A DNA stretch of 64,000 bases from DATCDE01 sp038252405 (lineage in GTDB: Bacteria; Actinomycetota; Actinomycetes; Prado026), in assembly GCA_038252405.1 (NCBI GenBank), contig JBBSAJ010000004.1, positions 1-64,000 on the forward strand, in the 5' to 3' direction. A program made the translations under genes and the position numbers. Positions within the stretch are counted from its first letter, which is position 1. Every line of letters begins with the position of its first letter. The notes under the pieces were generated by a model. The model searched no databases and was not told where the DNA came from. It saw nothing but the letters and a program-made list of their open reading frames with translations. Shown here one piece after another: positions 16,874 to 24,419 of the stretch.

Positions 16874-16902
16874 AGCATAGCCCACGCACCGGCCGCTGTC
16901 GA
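16874..16902 (-). promoter_or_regulatory. rpoB promoter (-35 TCGACA, -10 TATGCT)
   Basis: On the minus strand TCGACA (16902-16897) and TATGCT (16879-16874) are exactly 17 nt apart, five and four matches to the vegetative consensus. The start point would be near 16867, about 86 nt before the rpoB TTG. Confidence 0.6.
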
Positions 16903-17030
16903 GCCGGGGTACCCACGGCGAAGCCAGGTGCACCCCGGCGACCCGGGCGAACCTCGAAGGAAGGATGAACCCCCGCTGGCCGAAGGTCAAGGATGCTGGG
17001 TCACGACCGGGTCACGATCACCCAAACGAC

Positions 17031-17067
17031 GCGAGGGCGGCCGCCCCAGTGGGACGGCCGCCCTCGC
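17031..17067 (-). terminator. Stem-loop terminator or attenuator after rplL
   Basis: A perfect 13-bp repeat (GCGAGGGCGGCCG, 17031-17043 with 17055-17067), 11-nt loop, lies 15 nt after the rplL stop and is followed by GTCGTTTGGG. In many bacteria an attenuator between rplL and rpoB lowers polymerase expression relative to L7/L12; this is a good candidate. Confidence 0.6.
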
Positions 17068-17082
17068 GGACTGCGGGAGGTG

Positions 17083-17475
17083 CTACTTGATGGTGACGGT
17101 CGCGCCGGCGCCCTCGAGGGCCGCCTTGGCCTTCTCGGCCGACTCCTTGTTGACCTTCTCCAGGACCGGCTGGGGGGTGCCGTCGACGAGGTCCTTGGCC
17201 TCCTTCAGACCGAGGCTCGTCAGCGTGCGCACCTCCTTGATCACCTGGATCTTCTTCTCGCCAGCGGCCTCGAGGATGACGTCGAACTCGTCCTGCTCCT
17301 CGGCCGCGGCCGCCCCGGCGTCGCCGCCGGCCGCAGCCGGCGCGGCCGCGACGGCCACCGGAGCCGCGGCGGTGACGCCGAAGGTGTCCTCGAACTGCTT
17401 GACGAACTCCGAGAGGTCGATGAGCGACATCTCCTTGAACGCGTCAAGGAGTTCGTCGGTGCTGAGCTTCGCCAT
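17083..17475 (-). CDS. rplL: 50S ribosomal protein L7/L12
   Basis: L7/L12 is the multicopy stalk protein that recruits translational GTPases. The 130-aa product has an N-terminal dimerization domain (MAKLSTDELLDAFKEMSLID), an Ala/Pro/Gly-rich hinge at about residues 35-58, and the C-terminal factor-binding domain with GLKEAKDLVDG. It lies 54 nt after rplJ, as usual. Confidence 0.97.
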   Translation of the reverse strand: MAKLSTDELLDAFKEMSLIDLSEFVKQFEDTFGVTAAAPVAVAAAPAAAGGDAGAAAAEEQDEFDVILEAAGEKKIQVIKEVRTLTSLGLKEAKDLVDGTPQPVLEKVNKESAEKAKAALEGAGATVTIK

Positions 17476-17529
17476 GTCGGCGGTCCTTCCCTGCTGGTGT
17501 GAGCTGGATGGGTGGGGTCGGGCGGCCGG

Positions 17530-18186
17530 TCAGGCCTGGGTGGTCTCCTCGGCGGTCGGCTCGTCGCCGACTGCCTCGGCCGCGGCGTCGGCCGGGGTCT
17601 CGACCTCGGCCTCGGGCTCCGCGGCCGGAGCGGGGGCCGGGGTCCCGGCCCCCCCGTTCAGGACCGTGGGGTCCTGCTCCGCCTTCTGGCGCAGCGCCTC
17701 GACCAGGCGAGCCGTCTGGGCCAGTGGTGCGGCGAACAGTGACACCGCGTTGGACAGCGATGCCTTCATCGCGCCCGCGAGCTTCGCGAGCAGCACCTCA
17801 CGGGACTCGAGGTCCGCGAGCTTCTTGATCTCGTCGGCGGTGATCGCCTTGCCGTCGAGGACCCCGCCCTTGATCACGAGGTGCGGGTTGGCCTTGGCGA
17901 AGTCGCGCAGGCCCTTGGCGGCCTCGACCGGGTCACCGCTGACGAAGGCGATCGCCGAGGGGCCGGCCAGTGCGGCCTCGAGCCCTTCGACGCCGGCCTC
18001 GCGAGCAGCGATCTTGGTCAGCGTGTTCTTCACCACGGCGTAGGACGCGTGCTCACCCAGCGACGTACGCAGCTGCTTGAGCTGGGCGACGGTGAGCCCG
18101 CGGTACTCGGTCAGCACGACAGCCTTCGAGCCCCGGAACTGCTCCGTGAGCTCGGCTACCGTGGCCGCCTTGTCGGGCCTGGCCAT
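17530..18186 (-). CDS. rplJ: 50S ribosomal protein L10 with acidic C-terminal extension
   Basis: L10 anchors L7/L12 dimers to the ribosome. The ATG at 18186 (MARPDKAATVAELTEQ) is preceded by AAAGGAA at 6 nt; a longer upstream frame runs through the leader and is rejected. The product is 218 aa, against about 165-180 in most bacteria: the core ends near residue 175 and is followed by about 43 residues rich in Ala, Pro and Glu (GTPAPAPAAEPEAEVETPAD). The role of the extension is unknown. rplL follows by 54 nt. Confidence 0.95.
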   Translation of the reverse strand: MARPDKAATVAELTEQFRGSKAVVLTEYRGLTVAQLKQLRTSLGEHASYAVVKNTLTKIAAREAGVEGLEAALAGPSAIAFVSGDPVEAAKGLRDFAKANPHLVIKGGVLDGKAITADEIKKLADLESREVLLAKLAGAMKASLSNAVSLFAAPLAQTARLVEALRQKAEQDPTVLNGGAGTPAPAPAAEPEAEVETPADAAAEAVGDEPTAEETTQA

Positions 18187-18392
18187 GGGTGGTTCCTTTC
18201 GGTCGGCCGTACTCATGACCGCCGGGTTCGGCCCCGAGACGACGAACGCCCCGGCGCAGGGCGCACGGGGCGGCACCGCCGTAGGGCGGTCTCGCTACGG
18301 TCACCTGCGCGGGCCGCCCGCGAACTGCGGGGCCTTCGACCACCCGGGACCGGCGTGAGCCGGCCCCCGATGGCGACCTGCGGTCTGTGGCT
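18187..18392 (-). promoter_or_regulatory. Probable L10 leader RNA
   Basis: The stretch from the candidate promoter to rplJ is rich in inverted repeats: CGCCCCG/CGGGGCG (18247-18253, 18266-18272) and ACCGCC/GGCGGT with a 4-nt loop (18275-18280, 18285-18290). Position and length fit the autoregulatory L10(L12)4-binding leader known from other bacteria; the actual fold was not computed. Confidence 0.4.
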
Positions 18393-18398
18393 GCGATC

Positions 18399-18428
18399 AG
18401 GGTACGGGTTGCAGCGGGCCCGGGCCAA
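18399..18428 (-). promoter_or_regulatory. Candidate rplJ-rplL promoter
   Basis: Minus-strand TTGGCC (18428-18423) and TACCCT (18404-18399) are 18 nt apart. Both are partial consensus matches. A start near 18392 would give a leader of about 205 nt. Confidence 0.35.
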
Positions 18429-18451
18429 ATCGGCGCCGGGCCCGCGGCCCG

Positions 18452-19177
18452 TCAGGAGCTGGCGCCGGCCTCGAGCGCGGCGGTCAGCTTGGCGGTACGG
18501 CTGGGGTCCACCGGGATGCCGGGGCCCATCGTGGTCGCTATGACCACCTTCTTGATGTACCGGCCCTTGGCCGTGGCCGGCTTGAGCCGGAGCACCTCGT
18601 CGAGCCCCGCTGCGTAGTTCTCCAGCAGCGCCTGGTCGGAGAACGACACCTTGCCGACGATGAAGTGCAGGTTCGCGTGCCGGTCCACCCGGAACTCGAT
18701 CTTGCCGCCCTTGATCTCGGTCACCGCCTTGACCACATCGTTGGTCACGGTGCCCGTCTTCGGGTTCGGCATCAGGCCGCGGGGGCCGAGCACCCGGCCG
18801 AGCCGGCCGACCTTGCCCATGAGGTCGGGGGTGGAGACGACGGAGTCGAAGTCCAGCCGGCCGCCCTCGACCTCGGCGATCAGCTCGTCGGCGCCCACGA
18901 TGTCCGCACCCGCGGCGCGCGCCTCCTCGGCGCGCTCACCGGTCGCGAACACGAGGACTCGGGCCGTCTTGCCGGTGCCGTTCGGCAGGTTCACCGTGCC
19001 GCGGACCATCTGGTCGGCCTTGCGGGGGTCCACCCCGAGGCGCATCGCGACCTCGACGGTCGCGTCGTACGTCGTGGTGGAGGTCTCCTTGGCCAGCCGC
19101 AGGGCGTCCAGCGGCTCGTAGAGCGCGTCGCGGTCGATCTTCTCGGCGGCGGCGCGGTAGGACTTGCTGCGCTTCAT
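18452..19177 (-). CDS. rplA: 50S ribosomal protein L1
   Basis: L1 forms the mobile stalk that guides deacylated tRNA from the E site. The start MKRSKSYRAAAEKIDRDALY at 19177 is supported by AAGGAG 6 nt upstream. The 241-aa protein has the conserved LGPRGLMPNPKTGTVT loop and GKIEFRVDRHANLHF strand. It is the second gene of the rplK-rplA pair, 105 nt after rplK. L1 is an autoregulator of this pair in several bacteria. Confidence 0.97.
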   Translation of the reverse strand: MKRSKSYRAAAEKIDRDALYEPLDALRLAKETSTTTYDATVEVAMRLGVDPRKADQMVRGTVNLPNGTGKTARVLVFATGERAEEARAAGADIVGADELIAEVEGGRLDFDSVVSTPDLMGKVGRLGRVLGPRGLMPNPKTGTVTNDVVKAVTEIKGGKIEFRVDRHANLHFIVGKVSFSDQALLENYAAGLDEVLRLKPATAKGRYIKKVVIATTMGPGIPVDPSRTAKLTAALEAGASS

Positions 19178-19246
19178 GGTCTGCTCCTTGGTTCGCGGTA
19201 CGGGTGCAGTCGTGGTCAGCGGGCCAGCGCGTGGCCCTCCCACGCC

Positions 19247-19265
19247 GTCCGGCGGTCGGCCGGAC
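19247..19265 (-). other. Short hairpin between rplK and rplA
   Basis: A 7-bp perfect repeat (GTCCGGC with GCCGGAC, 5-nt loop) lies in the 105-nt gap after rplK. It could be an L1 target or a processing site; the evidence is weak. Confidence 0.25.
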
Positions 19266-19282
19266 GGACGTCAGTCGACTGG

Positions 19283-19714
19283 TCAGTCGGTGACGGTGAT
19301 GCCCATCGACCGGGCGGTGCCCGCGATGATCTTCTCCGCGGCGTCCAGGTCGTTGGCGTTGAGGTCGGCCATCTTGGTCTGGGCGATCTCCCGCACCTGC
19401 TCACGGGTGATCTTGGCGACCTTGGTGGTGTGCGGAGTGGGACTGCCCTTCTCCACGCCCGCGGCCTTGAGGATCATGCGCGCGGCCGGCGGGGTCTTCG
19501 TGACGAAGGTGAACGAGCGGTCCTCGTAGACCGAGATCTCGACCGGGATCACCTGGCCGCGCTGCGCCTCGGTGGCCGCGTTGTACGCCTTGCAGAACTC
19601 CATGATGTTGACGCCGTGCTGGCCCAGCGCCGGGCCTACCGGCGGGGCCGGGGTCGCGACGCCGGCGTTGATCTGCAGCTTGATGATCGCTGCGAGCTTC
19701 TTCTTGGGAGGCAT
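19283..19714 (-). CDS. rplK: 50S ribosomal protein L11
   Basis: L11 forms the GTPase-associated centre with 23S rRNA and is needed for RelA activation and thiopeptide binding. The 143-aa product starts MPPKKKLAAIIKLQINAG and contains PAPPVGPALGQHGVNIMEFC, whose prolines form the thiostrepton-binding surface. The C-terminal rRNA-binding domain ends AGTARSMGITVTD. It follows nusG by 8 nt. Confidence 0.97.
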   Translation of the reverse strand: MPPKKKLAAIIKLQINAGVATPAPPVGPALGQHGVNIMEFCKAYNAATEAQRGQVIPVEISVYEDRSFTFVTKTPPAARMILKAAGVEKGSPTPHTTKVAKITREQVREIAQTKMADLNANDLDAAEKIIAGTARSMGITVTD

Positions 19715-19722
19715 GTCCGGTC

Positions 19723-20493
19723 CTAGTTCTTCTGGATCTGGGAGAACGACAGCTCGACCGGGGTCTCCCGGCCGAAGATCTCCACGAGGCCCTTGACCCG
19801 CTGGGTGTCGGCGTTGATCTCGTGGATGGTGGCCTGCAGGCTGGTGAACGGCCCGTCGATCACGGTGACCGAGTCTCCGACCTGGAAGTCGAGGACCTTC
19901 ACCTCGACCTTCTCGGCGGCCTTGGCCTCGGCCGTCGGCCCGAGGATCGCGACGACCTCGTCGACGGTCAGCGGGGTGGGCTGGTGGGCGTGCCCGACGA
20001 AGCCGGTGACGCCCGGCGTGTTGCGGACGGCACCCCACGACTCGTCGGTGAGGTCCATGCGGACCAGGACGTACCCGGGGAACTTGTTGCGCCGGACCAG
20101 CTTGCGCTGGCCGTTCTTGATCTCGACCGCCTCTTCCTGTGGGACCTCGACCTGGAAGATGAAGTCCTCCATGTTCAGCGAGGTCGTGCGGCTCTCGATG
20201 TTGGTCTTCACCCGGTTCTCGTACCCGGCGTAGGAGTGCACGACGTACCACTCGCCGGGCGCGGCCCGCAGGGCGAGTCGGAACGCGGTGACCGGGTCGG
20301 GCTCCTCCTCGGCTGCCTCACCCTCGGTCGACTCGGCCGGCTCGGCCGGCTCGGTCGGCTCGGTCGGCTCGGTCGGCTCGGCCGCGGGGTCCTCGACCTC
20401 GACGACCTCCTCGACCTCGACGACCTGCTCGGCCGCAGGGTCCATCACGGCGTCGTCGATGTCGACGCCGTCTGGGCTGGTGAACTCGGTCAC
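19723..20493 (-). CDS. nusG: Transcription termination/antitermination protein NusG
   Basis: NusG binds RNA polymerase and Rho or S10. The core NGN domain begins near residue 80 (GEWYVVHSYAGYENRVKTNI) with the RNKFPGYVLVRMDL strand; the KOW domain follows near 205 (FQVGDSVTVIDGPFTSLQA). The first 70 or so residues are an acidic low-complexity extension with EPTEPTEPTEPAEPAE, encoded by 9-bp tandem repeats. The GTG start at 20493 has GGAAGAG about 8 nt before it. It follows secE by 54 nt. Confidence 0.96.
   Translation of the reverse strand: MTEFTSPDGVDIDDAVMDPAAEQVVEVEEVVEVEDPAAEPTEPTEPTEPAEPAESTEGEAAEEEPDPVTAFRLALRAAPGEWYVVHSYAGYENRVKTNIESRTTSLNMEDFIFQVEVPQEEAVEIKNGQRKLVRRNKFPGYVLVRMDLTDESWGAVRNTPGVTGFVGHAHQPTPLTVDEVVAILGPTAEAKAAEKVEVKVLDFQVGDSVTVIDGPFTSLQATIHEINADTQRVKGLVEIFGRETPVELSFSQIQKN
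20323..20385. repeat. Seven 9-bp tandem units inside nusG
   Basis: Seven units of the form CTCGGYCGG run head to tail (last units diverge at one or two bases). They encode the Glu-Pro-Thr/Ala tripeptide run in the acidic NusG N-terminus. Copy number may vary between strains. Confidence 0.8.
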
Positions 20494-20547
20494 AGGGACG
20501 CTCTTCCTGGTGCTTTCAGCGGGTGCAACGGATCGGGACTCGCGGCA

Positions 20548-20814
20548 TCAGTTGCCGAAGACGAACAAGACGGCGCGCCCGAACACGTAGTCGAGGACGG
20601 ACACGACGATCGTGACGGCGGCCACGAAGACCATGACGACGGAGGTGTAGGTCATCAGCTCGCTGCGGGTCGGCCAGATGACCTTGCGCAGCTCGGCGAC
20701 CACCTGGCGGTAGAACAACCCGAGCCGGGCCATCAGCCCGGGCCGGTCCCCCTTGGCACCGGAACCTGGGCGGCCACGCTCCGGGGTCGCCGTGGAACCG
20801 TGTGTGTCGGTCAC
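20548..20814 (-). CDS. secE: Preprotein translocase subunit SecE
   Basis: SecE stabilises SecY in the Sec channel. The start is GTG 20814 (MTDTHGSTATPERG), giving 88 aa; the longer frame runs back over a tRNA gene and is wrong. The conserved cytoplasmic helix FYRQVVAELRKVIWPTRSEL is followed by one transmembrane segment at about residues 58-82. The single helix is the usual non-enteric form. It sits between tRNA-Trp and nusG. Confidence 0.95.
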   Translation of the reverse strand: MTDTHGSTATPERGRPGSGAKGDRPGLMARLGLFYRQVVAELRKVIWPTRSELMTYTSVVMVFVAAVTIVVSVLDYVFGRAVLFVFGN

Positions 20815-20892
20815 TCGCCTCACCCTCGCGTCGTGGGCCCGCCCCGGGGTGCCGGGGAACGGGGTCGTGCGTCGCACCCGAGGGTGCGTGTG

Positions 20893-20966
20893 CAGGGCCG
20901 GAGGGACTCGAACCCCCAACCACCGGTTTTGGAGACCGGGACTCTGACCAATTGAGCTACGGCCCT
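20893..20966 (-). tRNA. trpT: tRNA-Trp (CCA anticodon)
   Basis: A 74-nt cloverleaf: acceptor arm AGGGCCG paired with CGGCCCT, anticodon loop CTCCAAA (anticodon CCA), T-arm GGTTCGAGTCC, discriminator G. The 3' CCA is not encoded. It precedes secE-nusG, an order shared with other actinobacteria. Confidence 0.95.
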
Positions 20967-21038
20967 CCGGCGGCCAGACCCCCGCACACCCGGACCCGGG
21001 CAGGCGAGAACATGGGTGGGAAGCCACCGAGGATCGCC

Positions 21039-21068
21039 AGTGTACGACGCGGTGGGCACCTCGGTCGA
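21039..21068 (-). promoter_or_regulatory. Promoter for trpT-secE-nusG
   Basis: Minus-strand TCGACC (21068-21063) and TACACT (21044-21039) are 18 nt apart, each four of six to consensus. The start would be near 21032, about 66 nt before tRNA-Trp. Confidence 0.5.
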
Positions 21069-21111
21069 ACCGCCGGTGCCCGTCCGCCGCGGGAGTGGAA
21101 GGATTGGCCGG

Positions 21112-22344
21112 GTGAGCACTCCCTCAGCACACCTGTCGGCCGACCGACGCGTCTCCCTGCGGATCGGCGCCATCACGGAGTCCGCGACGCTCGCCGTCGA
21201 CGCCAAGGCCAAGGCCCTCGCGGCGGCCGGGCGCCCGGTGGTGGGCTTCGCCGCCGGCGAGCCGGACTTCCCCACCCCCGACTACGTCGTCGCGGCGGCG
21301 ATCGCGGCCTGCCAGAACCCGCGGTGGCACCGCTACACGCCCGCAGCCGGCCTGCCGGAGCTGCGCGAGGCCATCGCCGCGAAGACGCTGCGAGACAGTG
21401 CCTACGAGGTCAGCGCCGCCCAGGTCCTGGTCACCAACGGCGGCAAGCAGGCGATCTACAACGCCTTCGCCACGCTGCTCGACCCCGGTGACGAGGTGCT
21501 GCTGCCCGCCCCGTACTGGACCACCTACCCCGAGTCGATCCGGCTGGCCGGCGGCACGCCGGTCGCGGTGCCCACCGACGAGACGTCCGGCTTCCGGGCG
21601 ACCCTGGCCCAGCTCGAGGCGGCCCGCACCCCGCGGACCAGGGCCCTGGTCTTCGTGTCGCCGTCCAACCCGACCGGTGCGGTCTACCCGCCGGAGCAGG
21701 TCGCGGCGATCGGCCGCTGGGCGGTGGCGCACGGGCTGTGGGTCGTCACCGACGAGATCTACGAGCACCTGGTCTACGACGACGCGCAGTTCGCCTCCAT
21801 GCCGACCCTCGTGCCCGAGCTGGCCGAGCGCTGCGTCGTGGTCAACGGCGTGGCCAAGACCTACGCCATGACCGGCTGGCGGGTGGGCTGGCTGATCGGA
21901 CCCACGGACATCGTCAAGGCCGCGGCCAACCTGCAGTCGCACTCCACCTCGAACGTGGCCAACGTCTCCCAGGTGGCCGCGCTGGCCGCAGTCTCCGGGG
22001 ACCTGTCAGCCGTCGCGATGATGCGGGCCGCGTTCGACCGTCGTCGGGTCACCATGACCGAGATGCTGTCGGCCATCCCAGGTGTCACCTGCCCGCGCCC
22101 GCAGGGCGCCTTCTACTGCTATCCCTCGGTCAAGGGGGTGCTGGGCAAGCGGATCCGCGGGCAGCGCCCGCAGACCTCGCTGGACCTGGCGGCGCTGATC
22201 CTGGAGGAGGTGGAGGTCGCGGTGGTCCCCGGCGAGGCGTTCGGCACCCCCGGGTACCTGCGGCTGTCCTACGCGCTGGGCGACGACGACCTGGTCGAGG
22301 GGGTCGGCCGGATCCAGAAGCTGCTGGCCGAGGCTGCCGACTGA
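21112..22344 (+). CDS. Pyridoxal-phosphate aminotransferase, aspartate aminotransferase type
   Basis: The 410-aa product is a class I aminotransferase, most likely interconverting aspartate and oxaloacetate with glutamate as partner. Visible sites: SPSNPTGA (N186), D214 in VTDEIYEH contacting the PLP ring, the Schiff-base lysine K249 in VAKTYAMTGWR, and the C-terminal substrate-binding arginine in YLRLSYA. The GTG start has GGAAGGA 8 nt upstream. It is divergent from tRNA-Trp and overlaps the next gene by 4 nt. Aspartate specificity is by overall similarity; a prephenate or other amino acid role is possible. Confidence 0.85.
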   Translation: MSTPSAHLSADRRVSLRIGAITESATLAVDAKAKALAAAGRPVVGFAAGEPDFPTPDYVVAAAIAACQNPRWHRYTPAAGLPELREAIAAKTLRDSAYEVSAAQVLVTNGGKQAIYNAFATLLDPGDEVLLPAPYWTTYPESIRLAGGTPVAVPTDETSGFRATLAQLEAARTPRTRALVFVSPSNPTGAVYPPEQVAAIGRWAVAHGLWVVTDEIYEHLVYDDAQFASMPTLVPELAERCVVVNGVAKTYAMTGWRVGWLIGPTDIVKAAANLQSHSTSNVANVSQVAALAAVSGDLSAVAMMRAAFDRRRVTMTEMLSAIPGVTCPRPQGAFYCYPSVKGVLGKRIRGQRPQTSLDLAALILEEVEVAVVPGEAFGTPGYLRLSYALGDDDLVEGVGRIQKLLAEAAD

Positions 22345-23429
22345 CCGCCCCAACGGGCGCGGCAGCAACTCGTCGGTCGGTCACCGCGCTGCCCAAGGCG
22401 CACCTGCACCTGCACTTCACCGGCGCCATGCGGCACACCACCATGCTCGAGCTGGCGGCCGAGCACCGGGTCCGGCTGCCGGACGCCCTGCTCGAGACGC
22501 ACCTGCCGGAGCTGACACCCGACGAGCGCGGCTGGTTCCGGTTCCAGCGGCTGTACGACGCGGCCCGGTCGGTGCTGCAGCACCCGGACGACGTCCGGCG
22601 GCTGGTCCGCGAGGTCGCCGAGGACGAGCGCGCCGACGGCTCCGGCTGGCTGGAGATCCAGGTCGACCCCAGCGGGTACGCCGCGCGGTTCGGCGGGATC
22701 ACCGCCTTCCTCGAACTGGTCCTGGACGCCGTCCGGGACGCGTCTGCCGCCACCGGCGTCGGGATCGCGGTGATCATCGGGGCGAACCGGACCCGGCACC
22801 CGATGGACGCCCGGGTGCTGGCCCGGCTCGCCGTGCAGTACGCCGGCCGCGGGGTGGTCGGCTTCGGGCTGGCCAACGACGAGCGCCGGGCGCCCGCCGA
22901 GGACTTCGAGCGGGCCTTCCGGATCGCCCGCCGGGCCGACCTGCTGGCCACGCCGCACGGCGGCGAGCTGCTCGGCGCGGCGTCCGTGCGCTCGTGCGTC
23001 ACGGCGCTGGGAGCGGACCGGATCGGCCACGGGGTGCGCTCGGTCGAGGACCCGGCCGTGCTCGACCTGCTGGCCGAGCGCGGCATCACCTGCGAGGTGT
23101 GCCCCAGCTCGAACGTCGGGCTGGGGATCTACCCGGACCTGCCCAGCGTGCCGCTGCGGCAGCTGCTGGCGGCGGGGGTCCCGGTCGCGCTGGCCGCCGA
23201 CGACCCGCTGCTGTTCGGCTCCCGGCTGACCGCCCAGTACACGGTCGCGCGCGAGGCGCACGGCCTGGATGACGCCGCGCTGGCCGGGCTGGCCCGCTCG
23301 TCGGTCCGGGCCGCCCGGATGCCCGACGACCTGCGCCGGCGGATGCTGGCCGGGATCGACGACTGGCTGGCCGCCGCCTACAGCGTGCAGCCGACCAGCA
23401 CCGGCTCGGCGGCCAGCTCGACCCCGTAG
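22341..23429 (+). CDS. add: Adenosine deaminase; no standard start codon
   Basis: This is a metal-dependent adenosine deaminase of purine salvage, about 362 aa. Zinc ligands are in HLHLHF (H21, H23); PHGGE gives H206 and the catalytic glutamate E209; GHG (H230) and ADDP (D287, D288) complete the site. No ATG, GTG or TTG occurs in frame before the metal motif for a long distance; the first in-frame ATG (22428) would remove it. The best start is CTG 22341, overlapping the aminotransferase TGA (CTGA), with GAGG 7 nt upstream. Its 3' end overlaps murB convergently by 52 bp. Confidence 0.82.
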   Translation: MTAPTGAAATRRSVTALPKAHLHLHFTGAMRHTTMLELAAEHRVRLPDALLETHLPELTPDERGWFRFQRLYDAARSVLQHPDDVRRLVREVAEDERADGSGWLEIQVDPSGYAARFGGITAFLELVLDAVRDASAATGVGIAVIIGANRTRHPMDARVLARLAVQYAGRGVVGFGLANDERRAPAEDFERAFRIARRADLLATPHGGELLGAASVRSCVTALGADRIGHGVRSVEDPAVLDLLAERGITCEVCPSSNVGLGIYPDLPSVPLRQLLAAGVPVALAADDPLLFGSRLTAQYTVAREAHGLDDAALAGLARSSVRAARMPDDLRRRMLAGIDDWLAAAYSVQPTSTGSAASSTP

Positions 23430-24412
23430 GCCGCGCGAACCCCGGCGCGGACCTCCCCGGCCAGGGCGAGCAGGTCCGCGGTGGTCGCCCCACCGGGATT
23501 GGTGAGCGCCAGGGTGTGCTTGCTGGAGATCCGGGCCGGGCCGCGGCCGTAGCCGCGGCCGAAGCCCGCGTGCTCGATCAGCCAGGCCGCCGAGGTCTTG
23601 ACCCGCCCGTCCGGCTGCGGGAAGCGGGGGGCCGCCTCGGGCAGGGCGGCCGCCTGGGCCGGGCTGAGCAGCGGGTTGGTGAAGAAGGAGCCGGCGCTGG
23701 CGGTGTCCGGGTCCTCGGCGTCCAGCACCATCCCCTTCGACCGGCGCAGCGCCAGGACGGCGGCCCGCGCGTCGGCGAGCGGCGCCGTGTCCCCGACCGG
23801 CACGTCCAGCGCCTTGGCCAGCTCGGCGTAGCGGACCGGCTGCGAAGCGGGCGACCGGCTCAGCCGGATCGTCACGGCGAGCACCAGGTACCGCCCGGGT
23901 GCCCGCTTGAGGGCGCTGTCCCGGTAGCCGAACCCGCAGGCCGCGCAGCCCAGCTCGACCACCTGGCCGGAGCCACGGTCCAGCGCCCGCACCCCGGTGA
24001 GCACGTCAGCGACCTCCTGGCCGTAGGCGCCCACGTTCTGGATCGGGGTGGCGCCGGTGCGCCCGGGGATGCCCGAGAGCGCCTCGACCCCGGACAGCCC
24101 GTCGGCCACGGCCCTCGCGACCACGTCGTCCCACGGCTCCCCCGCCGCCAGGTCGACCCGCACGTGCTCGCCCTCGCCGGTGACGGTCACCCCCCGGGTG
24201 CCGACGGCCACCACCGTGCCGTCGAAGCCGGCGTCGGCGACCACGACGTTCGAGCCGCCGCCCAGGACGAGCACCGGTTCGCCCGCCCGGTCGAGCCGAC
24301 GGACCAGGTCGACCAGCTCGGGCTCCTCGGCCACCTCGACCAGCCGCCGGGCCGGCCCGCCGAGCCGCAGCGTGGTCCGGCCGGCGAGCGGGACGCCGGT
24401 GAGCTCGCGCAC
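23378..24412 (-). CDS. murB: UDP-N-acetylenolpyruvoylglucosamine reductase
   Basis: MurB reduces UDP-GlcNAc-enolpyruvate to UDP-MurNAc using NADPH and FAD, the second step of peptidoglycan synthesis, in the cytoplasm. The 344 aa include the FAD-binding GGGSN (51-55), GIPGRTGATPIQNVGAYGQE (114-133), the proton-donor serine S242 in GSFFTNP and the C-terminal glutamate E336 in AAEPVLVG. The start is GTG, 7 nt after the hadB-like stop, so it is probably the last gene of the SDR-hadA-hadB-murB unit. Confidence 0.95.
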   Translation of the reverse strand: MRELTGVPLAGRTTLRLGGPARRLVEVAEEPELVDLVRRLDRAGEPVLVLGGGSNVVVADAGFDGTVVAVGTRGVTVTGEGEHVRVDLAAGEPWDDVVARAVADGLSGVEALSGIPGRTGATPIQNVGAYGQEVADVLTGVRALDRGSGQVVELGCAACGFGYRDSALKRAPGRYLVLAVTIRLSRSPASQPVRYAELAKALDVPVGDTAPLADARAAVLALRRSKGMVLDAEDPDTASAGSFFTNPLLSPAQAAALPEAAPRFPQPDGRVKTSAAWLIEHAGFGRGYGRGPARISSKHTLALTNPGGATTADLLALAGEVRAGVRAAYGVELAAEPVLVGCTL

Positions 24413-24419
24413 CGCTCGC

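Larger units (their letters stand above)
16782..17082 (-). other. rplL-rpoB intergenic region
   Basis: This 301-nt gap contains a terminator-like stem-loop after rplL and, further downstream, a well-formed promoter for rpoB giving a leader of about 86 nt. No further gene was seen. Confidence 0.6.

Noticed and set aside
16782..16916. Longer N-terminus of RpoB (45 extra residues)
   Set aside because: The extension runs over the rpoB promoter and leader; homology and the SD fit the TTG at 16781.
20323..20385. CRISPR or mobile repeat
   Set aside because: The units are 9 bp, head to tail with no spacers, and in frame within nusG.
20815..21027. Longer SecE frame
   Set aside because: It passes through the tRNA-Trp gene; SecE homology begins at GTG 20814.
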